DNA of 35,671 nt, taken from positions 1-35,671 of the IMG/VR virus record IMGVR_UViG_3300034378_000133. One strand, given 5' to 3'. This document shows, in pieces, positions 21,128-28,202 of the stretch. The notes below the pieces were generated by a model. The model saw only the letters and a list, made by a program, of their open reading frames with translations, made no database searches and was not told where the DNA came from. The position numbers were made by a program, and so were the translations under genes. How positions within the stretch are numbered: position 1 is the first letter of the stretch; every line of letters starts with the position of its first letter. The DNA is from a virus.

Positions 21128-21131
21128 GAAA

Positions 21132-21374
21132 ATGATGAAAAGAATTGTTTACTACATAATTCAAACGACTACCGATGAAAATCAAAGTGGGATTTTCCAT
21201 TATAGTAAACCCTATTCTGATTTAGAAAAAGCCAAAGTTGATGCGAGAAAAATCAAAAATGATTTTGTAGTTATTGAAAAACATCACGAATACTTTAAAG
21301 GGTCAAAATATAAGCCAGAATATCAATGGGAAATTGACCATAATTTTGAAACTGAAATAATTGATTTCTATTAA
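21132..21374 (+). CDS. Hypothetical protein, 80 aa, probably leaderless
   Basis: The only plus-strand gene in the left two thirds of the window starts at ATGATG (21132 or 21135), MMKRIVYYIIQTTTDENQSG. It contains an alpha/beta pattern with YSDLEKAKVDARKIKNDFVV and is tyrosine- and lysine-rich. Its own promoter and a strong terminator downstream (21393-21432) make it a self-contained monocistronic unit, unlike the surrounding operons. This is often seen with early moron or host-takeover genes. No domain is recognised. Confidence 0.8.
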   Translation: MMKRIVYYIIQTTTDENQSGIFHYSKPYSDLEKAKVDARKIKNDFVVIEKHHEYFKGSKYKPEYQWEIDHNFETEIIDFY

Positions 21375-21392
21375 AACTTCAATTTCTTTTTT

Positions 21393-21432
21393 ACTCCCCA
21401 TACTAATCACTAACTATGGGGAGTTTCTTTTA
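21393..21432 (+). terminator. Intrinsic terminator
   Basis: A perfect ten-pair stem ACTCCCCATA/TATGGGGAGT with a twelve-base loop is followed by TTCTTTTATTTT. It ends the plus-strand unit at 21132-21374. The A-rich run on its other side allows weak termination on the minus strand too. Confidence 0.88.
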
Positions 21433-21478
21433 TTTTCCCCTCCTTGCTCATATTTTTGTTAAAGCTAATTGGTTAGGT

Positions 21479-21703
21479 TTAGTTGTGTTTTTTATATTGA
21501 AAATTAATTACTTGATCAATTATTTCTACAGCTCCTTCAATCATTGCAGTATCACGATTATTACAACAAGAATTATAATTAGCTTTTTCTAATAGTGTTC
21601 TTGCTCTTTTTAGATTTACTATATCTTTTTCACTAAAAGTCGCCCAATATCCTTGATGGACTTTCATCTCCCTCTCTTTAGTGTTTGGTTGTTTCTTTTT
21701 CAT
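21479..21703 (-). CDS. Hypothetical protein, 74 aa
   Basis: From an ATG at 21703 the protein starts MKKKQPNTKEREMKVHQGYW. It continues with a helical part (DIVNLKRARTLLEKANYNSC) and CCNNRDTAMIEGAVEIIDQV. The longer frame overlaps the next gene's end and has no better start. It is the last gene of the recombination-nuclease group. No family is recognised. Confidence 0.7.
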   Translation of the reverse strand: MKKKQPNTKEREMKVHQGYWATFSEKDIVNLKRARTLLEKANYNSCCNNRDTAMIEGAVEIIDQVINFQYKKHN

Positions 21704-21719
21704 AGTTCGTCTAATGGGG

Positions 21720-22496
21720 TTAGTTACAATAAGGACACAAATTTTTATAATCACACCAACCCCTATGCTGCCAGCCGACCTTTTTGTATGGCTTCCAAAC
21801 CTGACTATTTATTTTATTGGCCAAATTATTGGCCCAAGCCTTAGTTCTTTTAATTTCCTGTTCGGACACCTTAACCCAAATCTGTTCTCTGATAGGATTG
21901 GCCGACTTGTAAATGATATCATATATTACAGCACTAGAACCTATGCCAATAGCATGTTGAAATGCTAGCTCGTATAAAACATGTTGGTGAGATTCCTGAA
22001 TTTTCTCCAGAGTATATTTACTAGAAGAAGTTTTGTGTTCTATCAATTCATTGCGATCGCTAGCCCCATCTATTTTGGCTTGAAGCACCCATCCATCCAT
22101 AGAAACAAATGCCTCAAGTTCTTTCTTTTTTTTAACAACGGGCGTTTTATCTTCTCTAATCAGAGGATTCTTTTGAATGACTGTCCCTGCTTTTTTAACA
22201 TCAGACTTTATTTTTGCAGTCGATGATCCTTTTAAATATTTATTCCAAAGGTTTTTTTCTATGATTTCATCGATTAACTTATCTAGCCTAAGTGCATCTT
22301 CTAAAATTTCCTCGTTTTCTAATATCTTATGAATAAGGGTTCCGAATATAAGATTATGAGAAACCCATTTTTGCTTTATCCCACAGATGTATTTGAGGTA
22401 ATAGCAATAGCTACAAGATTCGTATAAACTAAGACTTGAATAAGAATGAATAGGAATTCCCATGTCCTCATAAGATTTTCTAAGTTCGTAACTCAT
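21720..22496 (-). CDS. RecB/Cas4-like PD-(D/E)XK exonuclease
   Basis: The 258-residue protein has SYSSLSLYESCSYCYYLKY and FGTLIHKILE in the N-terminal third. The catalytic block AKIDGASDRNELIEHKTSSS follows (Asp, then E-x-K), then SHQHVLYELA, and the C-terminus is WCDYKNLCPYC. Cysteines at 28, 31 and 38 with the C-terminal cluster could hold an iron-sulfur centre, as in Cas4 and AddB. It is a DNA end-processing exonuclease by family and lies in the same strand group as the Rad52-like annealing protein. It overlaps the upstream gene as ATGA. Confidence 0.88.
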   Translation of the reverse strand: MSYELRKSYEDMGIPIHSYSSLSLYESCSYCYYLKYICGIKQKWVSHNLIFGTLIHKILENEEILEDALRLDKLIDEIIEKNLWNKYLKGSSTAKIKSDVKKAGTVIQKNPLIREDKTPVVKKKKELEAFVSMDGWVLQAKIDGASDRNELIEHKTSSSKYTLEKIQESHQHVLYELAFQHAIGIGSSAVIYDIIYKSANPIREQIWVKVSEQEIKRTKAWANNLANKINSQVWKPYKKVGWQHRGWCDYKNLCPYCN

Positions 22497-22801
22497 AGAT
22501 TATAATGCCTTGGTTCGCTGGTAACAAGTTCTTTCTTGCCATAAGGAGCTTCTTGTTCTTCTTTCTTTAATTCCTTGCCAGTCCACCTTCCATATCTTTT
22601 CTTGCAATCCCGACAAGCAATCTCACTAATTCCATCATATCTATAAGGATCGCCAGGGGCATACTCAACGTTTATTAAATTTTTACTTTTACAATTTGGA
22701 CATTTTACCATATATTTTTTAAAACTGACCTTGCCAGTTTTACTGTTTACGGTTCCGACGATCGGAACTTCGACCGTTTGTTGGTTTAATCTTTTTTTCA
22801 T
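22493..22801 (-). CDS. Zinc-ribbon protein
   Basis: The protein starts MKKRLNQQTVEVPIVGTVNS (22801); an in-frame ATG at 22828 is also possible. It has KCPNCKSKNL and ACRDCKKRYGRW, separated by about 30 residues including a YAPGDPYRYDG loop. The basic C-terminal region ends in SEPRHYNL. It begins inside the previous small zinc-ribbon gene. A nucleic-acid-binding role is plausible from the fold. Confidence 0.75.
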   Translation of the reverse strand: MKKRLNQQTVEVPIVGTVNSKTGKVSFKKYMVKCPNCKSKNLINVEYAPGDPYRYDGISEIACRDCKKRYGRWTGKELKKEEQEAPYGKKELVTSEPRHYNL

Positions 22802-22883
22802 GTCCACAATAAAGGCACTTGTAATCATGTTTGCGCCACTTTTTAAATAGAATCATTTTTTCTCCACAGCTGGGGCACTTCAT
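22740..22883 (-). CDS. Small zinc-ribbon protein, 47 aa
   Basis: The ATG at 22883 makes an ATGA overlap with the stop of the upstream gene. The protein reads MKCPSCGEKMILFKKWRKHD, then YKCLYCGHEKK and a basic tail. Two C-x2-C pairs 17 residues apart form a compact zinc ribbon. About 60 bases of its 3' end overlap the start of the next gene in another frame. Confidence 0.72.
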   Translation of the reverse strand: MKCPSCGEKMILFKKWRKHDYKCLYCGHEKKIKPTNGRSSDRRNRKQ

Positions 22884-23080
22884 AATATTCTCCATTCCCC
22901 ATAATCTTCTTTAATATCTTCTTGTCGACCTTTTCCACATTCAGGACAAGCCTCATAGACAAATCTCGCCTTTCCTTCTGTTGTAGTAGGACTATACTCT
23001 AATTGATTAAGTCGTCCACACGACCCACATTTCCACTTAGGAAATATCTCTTTTTCGGGATACTTTAAATGTCTTCCCAT
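22880..23080 (-). CDS. Zinc-ribbon protein, 66 aa
   Basis: The protein starts MGRHLKYPEKEIFPKWKCGS with pairs KCGSCGRLNQ and ACPECGKGRQ flanking a 24-residue loop. The C-terminus DIKEDYGEWRIL is acidic. It is the first of three consecutive, overlapping small zinc-ribbon genes that follow the phosphoesterase. Function is unknown. Confidence 0.8.
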   Translation of the reverse strand: MGRHLKYPEKEIFPKWKCGSCGRLNQLEYSPTTTEGKARFVYEACPECGKGRQEDIKEDYGEWRIL

Positions 23081-23084
23081 ATTA

Positions 23085-24284
23085 TTAATTATAAAACCTA
23101 ACTTTAGGTTGTTTATTTGGATCCTTCAAAGCTATATGCCTTGTCCAAGTCTTCTTAAATTTAGGGTGAATGCTAAACATGGTTTGACTTGGAAGTTCGC
23201 CTAGCTTAAGTCTTTTAAGGGAATATTCATCACCCCCAGGAAAAGCACCGTTGGTCAATACTCCCTGGAATTCGCTTGGCGTGTGAATATGTCCTACCAA
23301 GAAATAATCAAAGTCTACTTGCCTTCCCTTTTCGTCTAGGTACTGCCTCAACAACTCGCGCATATTAGCCTTTCCCCTCTTTAACCCATAGAAAGGAATG
23401 CCAATCCAGGATCTAAACTCTTCTCCGTGTTCCATATAAAACTTAACATTCATTCGTTCAATGGCCATCCACCAAGACTCCGAGATATTGAACTTAACAT
23501 TTTTATAATTCCTTAATCGTTCTTCTAGCCATTTATATACCAAATAATCCATACTATCAGTCGGTGCCAATACTCCTATCTTTTGAGTAAGACGACCATG
23601 ATTTCCCACTACTCCGTATACATTTACTTGATTAAATCGTTGAGCTACCCAAGCCAACCAAAGAGAAATTTCGTTAACGGCTTCCATTACCTGTTGAACC
23701 ACATTTACTCCAGTCAATCTAAGCTGAGATTCTCTCATAATTCTATTTTCAATGAGATCCCCCAGCATAAATATGTTCATCGTATTATAAGGAACGTTAT
23801 CATGTAGTGCGAACACTTTGGCTTGGGACTCTTTCATAAATTCCATCTCTTTCCTAAATACATTTACATTATACGATCCAAGACCACCGCTCTCAGTTGA
23901 ATCAACCGTGAGTCCCACATGACAATCCCCGAACAACATACACATTTCTTCTTCCCTGAAATCACTTTTGGAAACTCGAATCTTTTTAGGAATGGGCCCT
24001 GCGGGAATTGCTTTGGTGGCTTCAATTAATTGCTCGCCAATTACCTCGTACAGAGTGTTCTTTCTCATTAACCTCTTTAACTCTTTTTCGCGAGCCTTAT
24101 CGACCAACCGATCCTTTGGATCTACCTCGGGCTTTTTATCGGGATTGCCGTTTTGCCTAAGGCTTCGTTGTTTTCTCTGGAGGGAAGAGATTTTTTGACC
24201 TGGGAATTCTCTTAAGAGATCTTCTTCGGCCTGACAACCCAATAACTTTTCAACGTTACGGGCATTCCATTGTATTCTACTCAT
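23085..24284 (-). CDS. Calcineurin-like metallophosphoesterase
   Basis: The 399-residue protein has all motifs of the superfamily in order: LFGDCHVG (119-122), MLGDLIENR (175-180), VVGNHGR (227-231), MEHGEEF and VGHIHTPSEF. A basic N-terminal region of about 110 residues includes a possible DNA-binding helix pair (WNARNVEKLLGCQ ... SSLQRKQRSLRQNG). The enzyme class covers Mre11-type nucleases and phage DNA phosphoesterases. Its neighbourhood of Rad52-like, RecB-like and Rad50-like genes makes a DNA-processing role likely. It is not adjacent to the Rad50-like gene. Confidence 0.88.
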   Translation of the reverse strand: MSRIQWNARNVEKLLGCQAEEDLLREFPGQKISSLQRKQRSLRQNGNPDKKPEVDPKDRLVDKAREKELKRLMRKNTLYEVIGEQLIEATKAIPAGPIPKKIRVSKSDFREEEMCMLFGDCHVGLTVDSTESGGLGSYNVNVFRKEMEFMKESQAKVFALHDNVPYNTMNIFMLGDLIENRIMRESQLRLTGVNVVQQVMEAVNEISLWLAWVAQRFNQVNVYGVVGNHGRLTQKIGVLAPTDSMDYLVYKWLEERLRNYKNVKFNISESWWMAIERMNVKFYMEHGEEFRSWIGIPFYGLKRGKANMRELLRQYLDEKGRQVDFDYFLVGHIHTPSEFQGVLTNGAFPGGDEYSLKRLKLGELPSQTMFSIHPKFKKTWTRHIALKDPNKQPKVRFYN

Positions 24285-24300
24285 TACATTTAGGAGGGAA

Positions 24301-24480
24301 TTACTTTTTATCTAAAATAAATCCTAAATTATTTCCATCAAACGCTATTCCAACTATGGCATGTTTCTTTTCAACTTTTTTAACAAATTCTTCAATTCCC
24401 ATACAACGATACCAAGTTGACGTTGGATAAGGTTTATTTTCTTCAGAATTTATTAACCAATAAACTTTGTCTTTTTTCAT
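24301..24480 (-). CDS. Hypothetical protein, 59 aa
   Basis: A short frame starting MKKDKVYWLINSEENKPYPT and ending in GNNLGFILDKK opens at an ATG at 24480. That ATG overlaps a TGA stop of an upstream frame (AAATGA). It has alpha/beta character and good coding composition. Directly upstream lies a tRNA-like fragment joined to what looks like the C-terminal coding end of a lost gene. No family is recognised. Confidence 0.68.
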   Translation of the reverse strand: MKKDKVYWLINSEENKPYPTSTWYRCMGIEEFVKKVEKKHAIVGIAFDGNNLGFILDKK

Positions 24481-24534
24481 TTTAATAAATTTAATATACT
24501 ATCTTTTTCTAATTCCTCTGGCGATAAATTAAAG

Positions 24535-24570
24535 TCAGGTGCTCTACCATTGAGCTACTTCTCTCATAGG
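24535..24570 (-). pseudogene. Fragment of a tRNA 5' half
   Basis: On the minus strand AGTAGCTCAATGGTAGAGCA is a perfect tRNA positions 8-26 segment with D arm, followed by CCTGACTTT like an anticodon arm. The 3' half is absent. The same 18 bases occur in the tRNA-Ile(GAT) gene of this window. The downstream text reads as a protein C-terminus whose stop overlaps the next start codon, so this looks like a recombination scar. Confidence 0.55.
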
Positions 24571-24622
24571 GCGGGCGGTATAAAGTTCAAGTTTATAATA
24601 GGAACCACCTATGCCCAAAAAA

Positions 24623-25444
24623 TTATTGATATTTCTTTTTTAAATCAGCGAATATTCTAACTGCCTCGGTTAATTGTTCTGCCGTCAGCTGGCCCTTAAC
24701 TTTATCCATTGTTTCTTGGGCTTTCGTCAAAGTTTCCTTATCCTGAACCGAATTCAATTCAGTTAGAAGATCGGCATACGAATCACCTTTTTCCTTTACT
24801 TCGAGAAGTTGTTCGTTAACTGGTACTTTTGGCCAAAGAATTTCATTATCGGTTTCTTTCTTGGGTTCAACCTCAATAACTTTTTCTTCTTTTTGTTCTT
24901 CAAACTCTGGTTCTTTCAGTCTTTCATATATCTCTTTCCCAACCCCAAAAGCTGCTGCGCATTTCTTAAGAGTATTAGTAATGGCGCCTTTCTTGGCTTC
25001 TGATCTACTTAAATGAGATACGCCGCCAACCCAAGAACGAGAGGCGAGAGGAACAAATTTAGGGTTCATTCTTGGGCCACCTTCTTCTTTTTCAACGCTC
25101 CAATTTCCTATCGCTAATGTCATCCCGCAAGTAGCTGACCACAATTTGCCCTTGGTTTCGTCTTCTACATTATATTCATAATGCCAGTGACTTATTCCCA
25201 ACACTTCATTCAAACGGTTGATTACAGACTGACCTCTTGGTCCCTCTGTTTCCAAGCCATACCACAATTTTCCCTTTACAATAGCTTCTTTGGGAAATTC
25301 TTTGCTTAATAGCTTATAAATCTCGGGTAAATCTCTCGGATTAATATCCCGAGTCAACCAAGGCCGTTCGACTTTTTTACGACCAGGCTTCTTACGAGTA
25401 GACTTTTTAGGGGTAGGCTTAGGTTGTGCTTTTTTCTTTGGCAT
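24623..25444 (-). CDS. Rad52-like single-strand annealing protein
   Basis: The 273-residue protein has a basic N-terminal tail rich in Lys and Pro, then a Rad52/Sak-type core: INRLNEVLGISHWHYEY near residue 77, TCGMTLAIG, and the hallmark SRSEAKKGAITNTLKKCAAA (148-165) with FGVGKEIY. An acidic C-terminal region follows and ends in helices. It would anneal complementary single strands in phage recombination. The RecB/Cas4-like nuclease gene further along the strand group could supply the resected ends. Its start overlaps the previous small gene by 26 bases. Confidence 0.87.
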   Translation of the reverse strand: MPKKKAQPKPTPKKSTRKKPGRKKVERPWLTRDINPRDLPEIYKLLSKEFPKEAIVKGKLWYGLETEGPRGQSVINRLNEVLGISHWHYEYNVEDETKGKLWSATCGMTLAIGNWSVEKEEGGPRMNPKFVPLASRSWVGGVSHLSRSEAKKGAITNTLKKCAAAFGVGKEIYERLKEPEFEEQKEEKVIEVEPKKETDNEILWPKVPVNEQLLEVKEKGDSYADLLTELNSVQDKETLTKAQETMDKVKGQLTAEQLTEAVRIFADLKKKYQ

Positions 25445-25571
25445 GTTTTTTGCGGCAATCGGGACAAAATTTGTTCCTCTTTATAAGAGAGGCACCTGGT
25501 TTTGAGTTTCTATACTTGCCTTTGAACCGAAACTCAAATTTCTGCCCACAATTTTCGCATACTTTTTGCAT
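25419..25571 (-). CDS. Small zinc-finger protein, 50 aa
   Basis: The frame from ATG 25571 starts MQKVCENCGQKFEFRFKGKY and has CPDCRKKH near the end. The pairs are 28 residues apart. The last 26 bases overlap the Rad52-like gene. It resembles the N-terminal zinc fingers of phage HNH proteins, so it could be a stand-alone module of that kind. Confidence 0.72.
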   Translation of the reverse strand: MQKVCENCGQKFEFRFKGKYRNSKPGASLIKRNKFCPDCRKKHAKEKSTT

Positions 25572-25577
25572 AGTTAA

Positions 25578-25982
25578 TTATTGTTTCAATTTCTCAATTT
25601 TTATTTCTTCTTCTAATTTATCGAGATGTTTTTTTAAGCGTTTAACCACTTGATCGACATCACCAAATACCGTTGTCTTGTCTCTGCTTCTAGGGCCAAT
25701 ATTCGTATGGTTATAAGTATGTATAAGATAACCATTATCCACTCTTCTTATATTATATTCAGTTGGTTCGTCTACGTTCACATTTCCAAGAGTAGGCAGT
25801 GGATCAAATGGCATTGCTTCTTCGGCTTTTGTTGAAAACTTAGGATCGTTTGGATTATATTTTAATGAATTTCCTTCAATAATGTAACCGTTTTTTACTC
25901 GGATAATTCTTTTGGAAAGCTTTCTTGTATCTACTCCAATACTTTTTTCTTCTGAATCTGAATTTGTTAATCCCCCTATCAT
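25578..25982 (-). CDS. Hypothetical protein with duplicated NGY motif
   Basis: The 134-residue protein contains two similar segments, IIRVKNGYIIEGNSLKY near residue 25 and NIRRVDNGYLIHTYNHT near 77, each a beta hairpin by pattern. A C-terminal helix follows and ends in EEEIKIEKLKQ. That ending is close to, but not identical with, the I-x-K-L-x-E tail of the zinc-ribbon family (final Q instead of E). The function is unknown. Confidence 0.75.
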   Translation of the reverse strand: MIGGLTNSDSEEKSIGVDTRKLSKRIIRVKNGYIIEGNSLKYNPNDPKFSTKAEEAMPFDPLPTLGNVNVDEPTEYNIRRVDNGYLIHTYNHTNIGPRSRDKTTVFGDVDQVVKRLKKHLDKLEEEIKIEKLKQ

Positions 25983-25986
25983 AATT

Positions 25987-26472
25987 TTATATATGTTTCC
26001 AAGTTATTTTATTAATAATATTTTTTATTGTACTTATAGCTACTCCAAATTTTTTTGCTAATTTTCTATAGCCAAATCTTTCAGGAACGTATAACTTTCT
26101 AATTTCTAATACTTGTTTTTCTGTAAGTTTAACATTGCCATGCTTTTCGCCCTGTGCCCGAACACTAGGAAGAACCATTCTGTTTTTCGAAAAAGCATCT
26201 TGCATATTATCTTTTTGATTTCCAAGAAATAAATGATCTGGCCTAACGCATTTTCTGTTATCGCAATGATGACAAATAAATAACTTTTTTGGAATATCAC
26301 CGCAATGCATTTCCCAAGACAATCGATGAGCTGGATACCATTTTTTGTCTCTCCAAATTACTCCATATCCTAATCGCGTAGTTCCTTTCCACTCCCAACA
26401 GTTTTTAGTCTTATCTACTTTATCCCAAAATCTTTCTTTCAATAATTTTCTTGGATAAATTCCTTTAGGCAT
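25987..26472 (-). CDS. HNH homing endonuclease
   Basis: The 161-residue protein starts MPKGIYPRKLLKERFWDKVD. It has NCWEWKG, then PAHRLSWEMHCGDIPKKLFI and CHHCDNRKCVRPDHLFLGNQ, the HNH_3-type catalytic core. A C-terminal helix-turn-helix (RKLAKKFGVAISTIKNIINK) should bind DNA. It sits between the Rad50-like gene and an unknown gene with only a few bases on each side. Confidence 0.92.
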   Translation of the reverse strand: MPKGIYPRKLLKERFWDKVDKTKNCWEWKGTTRLGYGVIWRDKKWYPAHRLSWEMHCGDIPKKLFICHHCDNRKCVRPDHLFLGNQKDNMQDAFSKNRMVLPSVRAQGEKHGNVKLTEKQVLEIRKLYVPERFGYRKLAKKFGVAISTIKNIINKITWKHI

Positions 26473-26473
26473 A

Positions 26474-27556
26474 TTATTTAATCACTACTCTTAATTCATC
26501 ATCTAAGACCCTTGAAGTAAATACTTGTTTAAAGTTAACGGGCAGTTCGCCAGTTATTGATTCCATATTATCTATAAACATCATATCTAATTTGTAAAAG
26601 TTATTTAAAAACTCGCATAGACCTACATCAACCCTTTTCTTTTCGCCCGTTGAAAGAAACCTATACTCTTTTCCATTTACCAATAATTTAAATACAGGCT
26701 TATAGCCAATTGCACTTTTAAGTAATTCCATCAATTTAATCTCTGCCCCTGGAACTATCTTTTTAATATCTGCTTCGAGAGCTATCATCTTAATTTCAAT
26801 CTCATCTCGAGGAATTTTTTTAATCATATCTAACATATTCTTAGCCCTCACTTGTTTTTCTTCAGATTCAATAATATCCTCTTTACATTCTTCTATTTTC
26901 TTTTCTATCTTTTTTTTGTCCTTTATATCCGCCCCACACACAGCGCATTTTCCTTTAAGACTATCTACAAAATAAAGATTCTCTGATTTCTTGACCTCTA
27001 TTCGAGCCGAAGAAGACTGTTTAAGGGCGTTTACTCTTTTGTAGGCTTCATCTAAATCCTCAAGATTTATTCCAAAATCATCCAAATCCTTTTGCGTTCC
27101 CCCATTCTTTTTAAAAATAGTATCTCGATCTACTGGCTCAGTCAAATCCAAAATAATCTGGCGCTGAGCCTTTTCATCCAACGACATAAAATATCCAGCA
27201 GTGAACACAGAATTAAACACTACAAACTCTGGCAACTTTAACTTATCAACCAAATTCTCTTGGGTAGTTTCACTGTTGTCCAGCCAGAGTTTAGACTTAG
27301 ACTTGTTTCGTTGCCTCTTAATAGTTCCTTGGTCTGTATTAAGAGTCACTTCACAGAAGTCTTCATCATTCTTAATGTACTTATCAGTTTCTTTTACGGC
27401 CGTCTCTGTTCTATTATATAAAACAAAAAGGATAGCCTCGCGAATGCTAGACTTCCCTGATCCGTTCTTTCCACTGATTTGAACCCTGGGCCCGAAAGCA
27501 AAAGTTCGATCATCAAAACACTTGAAGTTATTTAATTGAAGAGAATTGATTTTCAT
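26474..27556 (-). CDS. Short Rad50/SbcC-like ATPase
   Basis: The 360-residue protein has Walker A ISGKNGSGKSS (27-37) and an N-terminal LNNFKCFDD typical of SMC-like ATPases. It also has a single CAVC (204-207) as in a zinc hook, the signature LSTGEKKRVDVGL (301-313) and Walker B MMFIDNMES. The coiled coils are very short (about 200 residues between the ATPase halves), so this is a miniature relative of Rad50 or T4 gp46. The partner nuclease could be the phosphoesterase at 23085-24284. The gene is the first on the minus strand after a 255-base structured leader. Confidence 0.87.
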   Translation of the reverse strand: MKINSLQLNNFKCFDDRTFAFGPRVQISGKNGSGKSSIREAILFVLYNRTETAVKETDKYIKNDEDFCEVTLNTDQGTIKRQRNKSKSKLWLDNSETTQENLVDKLKLPEFVVFNSVFTAGYFMSLDEKAQRQIILDLTEPVDRDTIFKKNGGTQKDLDDFGINLEDLDEAYKRVNALKQSSSARIEVKKSENLYFVDSLKGKCAVCGADIKDKKKIEKKIEECKEDIIESEEKQVRAKNMLDMIKKIPRDEIEIKMIALEADIKKIVPGAEIKLMELLKSAIGYKPVFKLLVNGKEYRFLSTGEKKRVDVGLCEFLNNFYKLDMMFIDNMESITGELPVNFKQVFTSRVLDDELRVVIK

Positions 27557-27812
27557 GATCCCTAAAAGGGAAACAGGAACCCTAATCCTGTGAGAAAAAG
27601 GTTTGGCACCCCAGTGTTCGACTTTGGCGAGTCGAGTAGACTTGATATCTTTGTATATCCTGTCCCCCCTTTAAAGATCAGACATTAAATCCTTGCGACG
27701 GCGGTCAAGCGTTTCGTCGGTTTTCGGAATGCCTTCCTACTTGCTAACTATCCTTTGATTCTAGAAATCGCAGGGCAACCGCCAGCGCAAAGATTCAAAA
27801 AAATGGTTCTAT
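27557..27812 (-). promoter_or_regulatory. Long structured 5' leader of the Rad50-like gene
   Basis: Between the predicted transcription start and the ATG the minus-strand RNA has several local hairpins: TCGACT/AGTCGA, ACAGGA/TCCTGT, GATAT/ATATC and CAC/GTG. GC-rich blocks such as GCGCTGGCGGTTGCC and GACCGCCGTCGCAAGG also occur. Short frames read through it, including one in phase with the gene, but none has a convincing start. It matches no riboswitch, T-box or tmRNA motif I know. Confidence 0.5.
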
Positions 27813-27816
27813 TTTA

Positions 27817-27864
27817 AGTATAAACCCTTAATTTTTATTTGTCAAGAGGGTGGGCTGTGGATAA
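27817..27864 (-). promoter_or_regulatory. DnaA box plus sigma70-type promoter, minus strand
   Basis: TTATCCACA (27856-27864), TTGACA (27840-27845) and TATACT (27817-27822), with a 17-base spacer, form a near-consensus promoter for the Rad50-like gene and those after it. Confidence 0.85.
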
Positions 27865-27878
27865 CTTTTTTGGGTGAC

Positions 27879-27924
27879 TTATCCACAGGTTGCTCTTGAC
27901 AAGCTTAAGGTATTATGTTATAAT
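27879..27924 (+). promoter_or_regulatory. DnaA box plus consensus sigma70 promoter, plus strand
   Basis: TTATCCACA (27879-27887), TTGACA (27896-27901) and TATAAT (27919-27924) have a 17-base spacer and a TGT extension. Both hexamers match the consensus perfectly. It drives the packaging genes through a leader of about 270 bases. The opposing minus-strand promoter is a mirror image, with 14 bases between the two boxes. Confidence 0.9.
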
Positions 27925-27932
27925 ATAAGTAG

Positions 27933-28200
27933 GGGAAAAACCAATAAATAATGGGGGTCTATCCGTGATCGCTAATGTTTTAATAATTTACTAGATGGGG
28001 AAATTCGGACTCTTGATCCCGAACCCATCTGGTAGTAAGGATAAGGTCGACCTGATCTAAAAAGTGCCAACGACCTCGAAAATCAAAAACAAATGGCTCT
28101 TTTACAGGAAGGGTCCGAATCCCATCTTCGAATAAAATCTTGCATAGACTAATTACCGAACAAAGAAAACGACAGTTTAATGACAATATAAAAGAGAGAA
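27933..28200 (+). promoter_or_regulatory. Structured leader with competing hairpins
   Basis: The segment AGATGGG...ATTCGGAC near 27993 can pair either with CCGAACCCATCT near 28020-28033 or with GTCCGAATCCCATCT near 28107-28130. A palindrome AGGTCGACCT lies between. A small minus-strand open frame here is probably spurious. The layout suits a regulatory RNA or a stable non-coding RNA upstream of the packaging genes. Confidence 0.5.
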
Positions 28201-28202
28201 TA

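Noticed and set aside
24550-24622. Permuted tRNA gene (3' half before 5' half)
   Set aside because: The upstream piece has a T-arm-like hairpin, but its CGCCCGC end does not pair with the AGAGAAG at the start of the 5' half.
27560-27790. Possible tmRNA or T-box leader
   Set aside because: There is no GGATTCGAC-type tmRNA 5' end, no T-arm with CCA and no AGGGTGGNACCGCG T-box. The GTTCGACTTTGG string is isolated.
27980-28186. 68-residue minus-strand frame
   Set aside because: It reads the structured leader backwards, opposes the consensus promoter and has no ribosome-binding site or composition resembling its neighbours.
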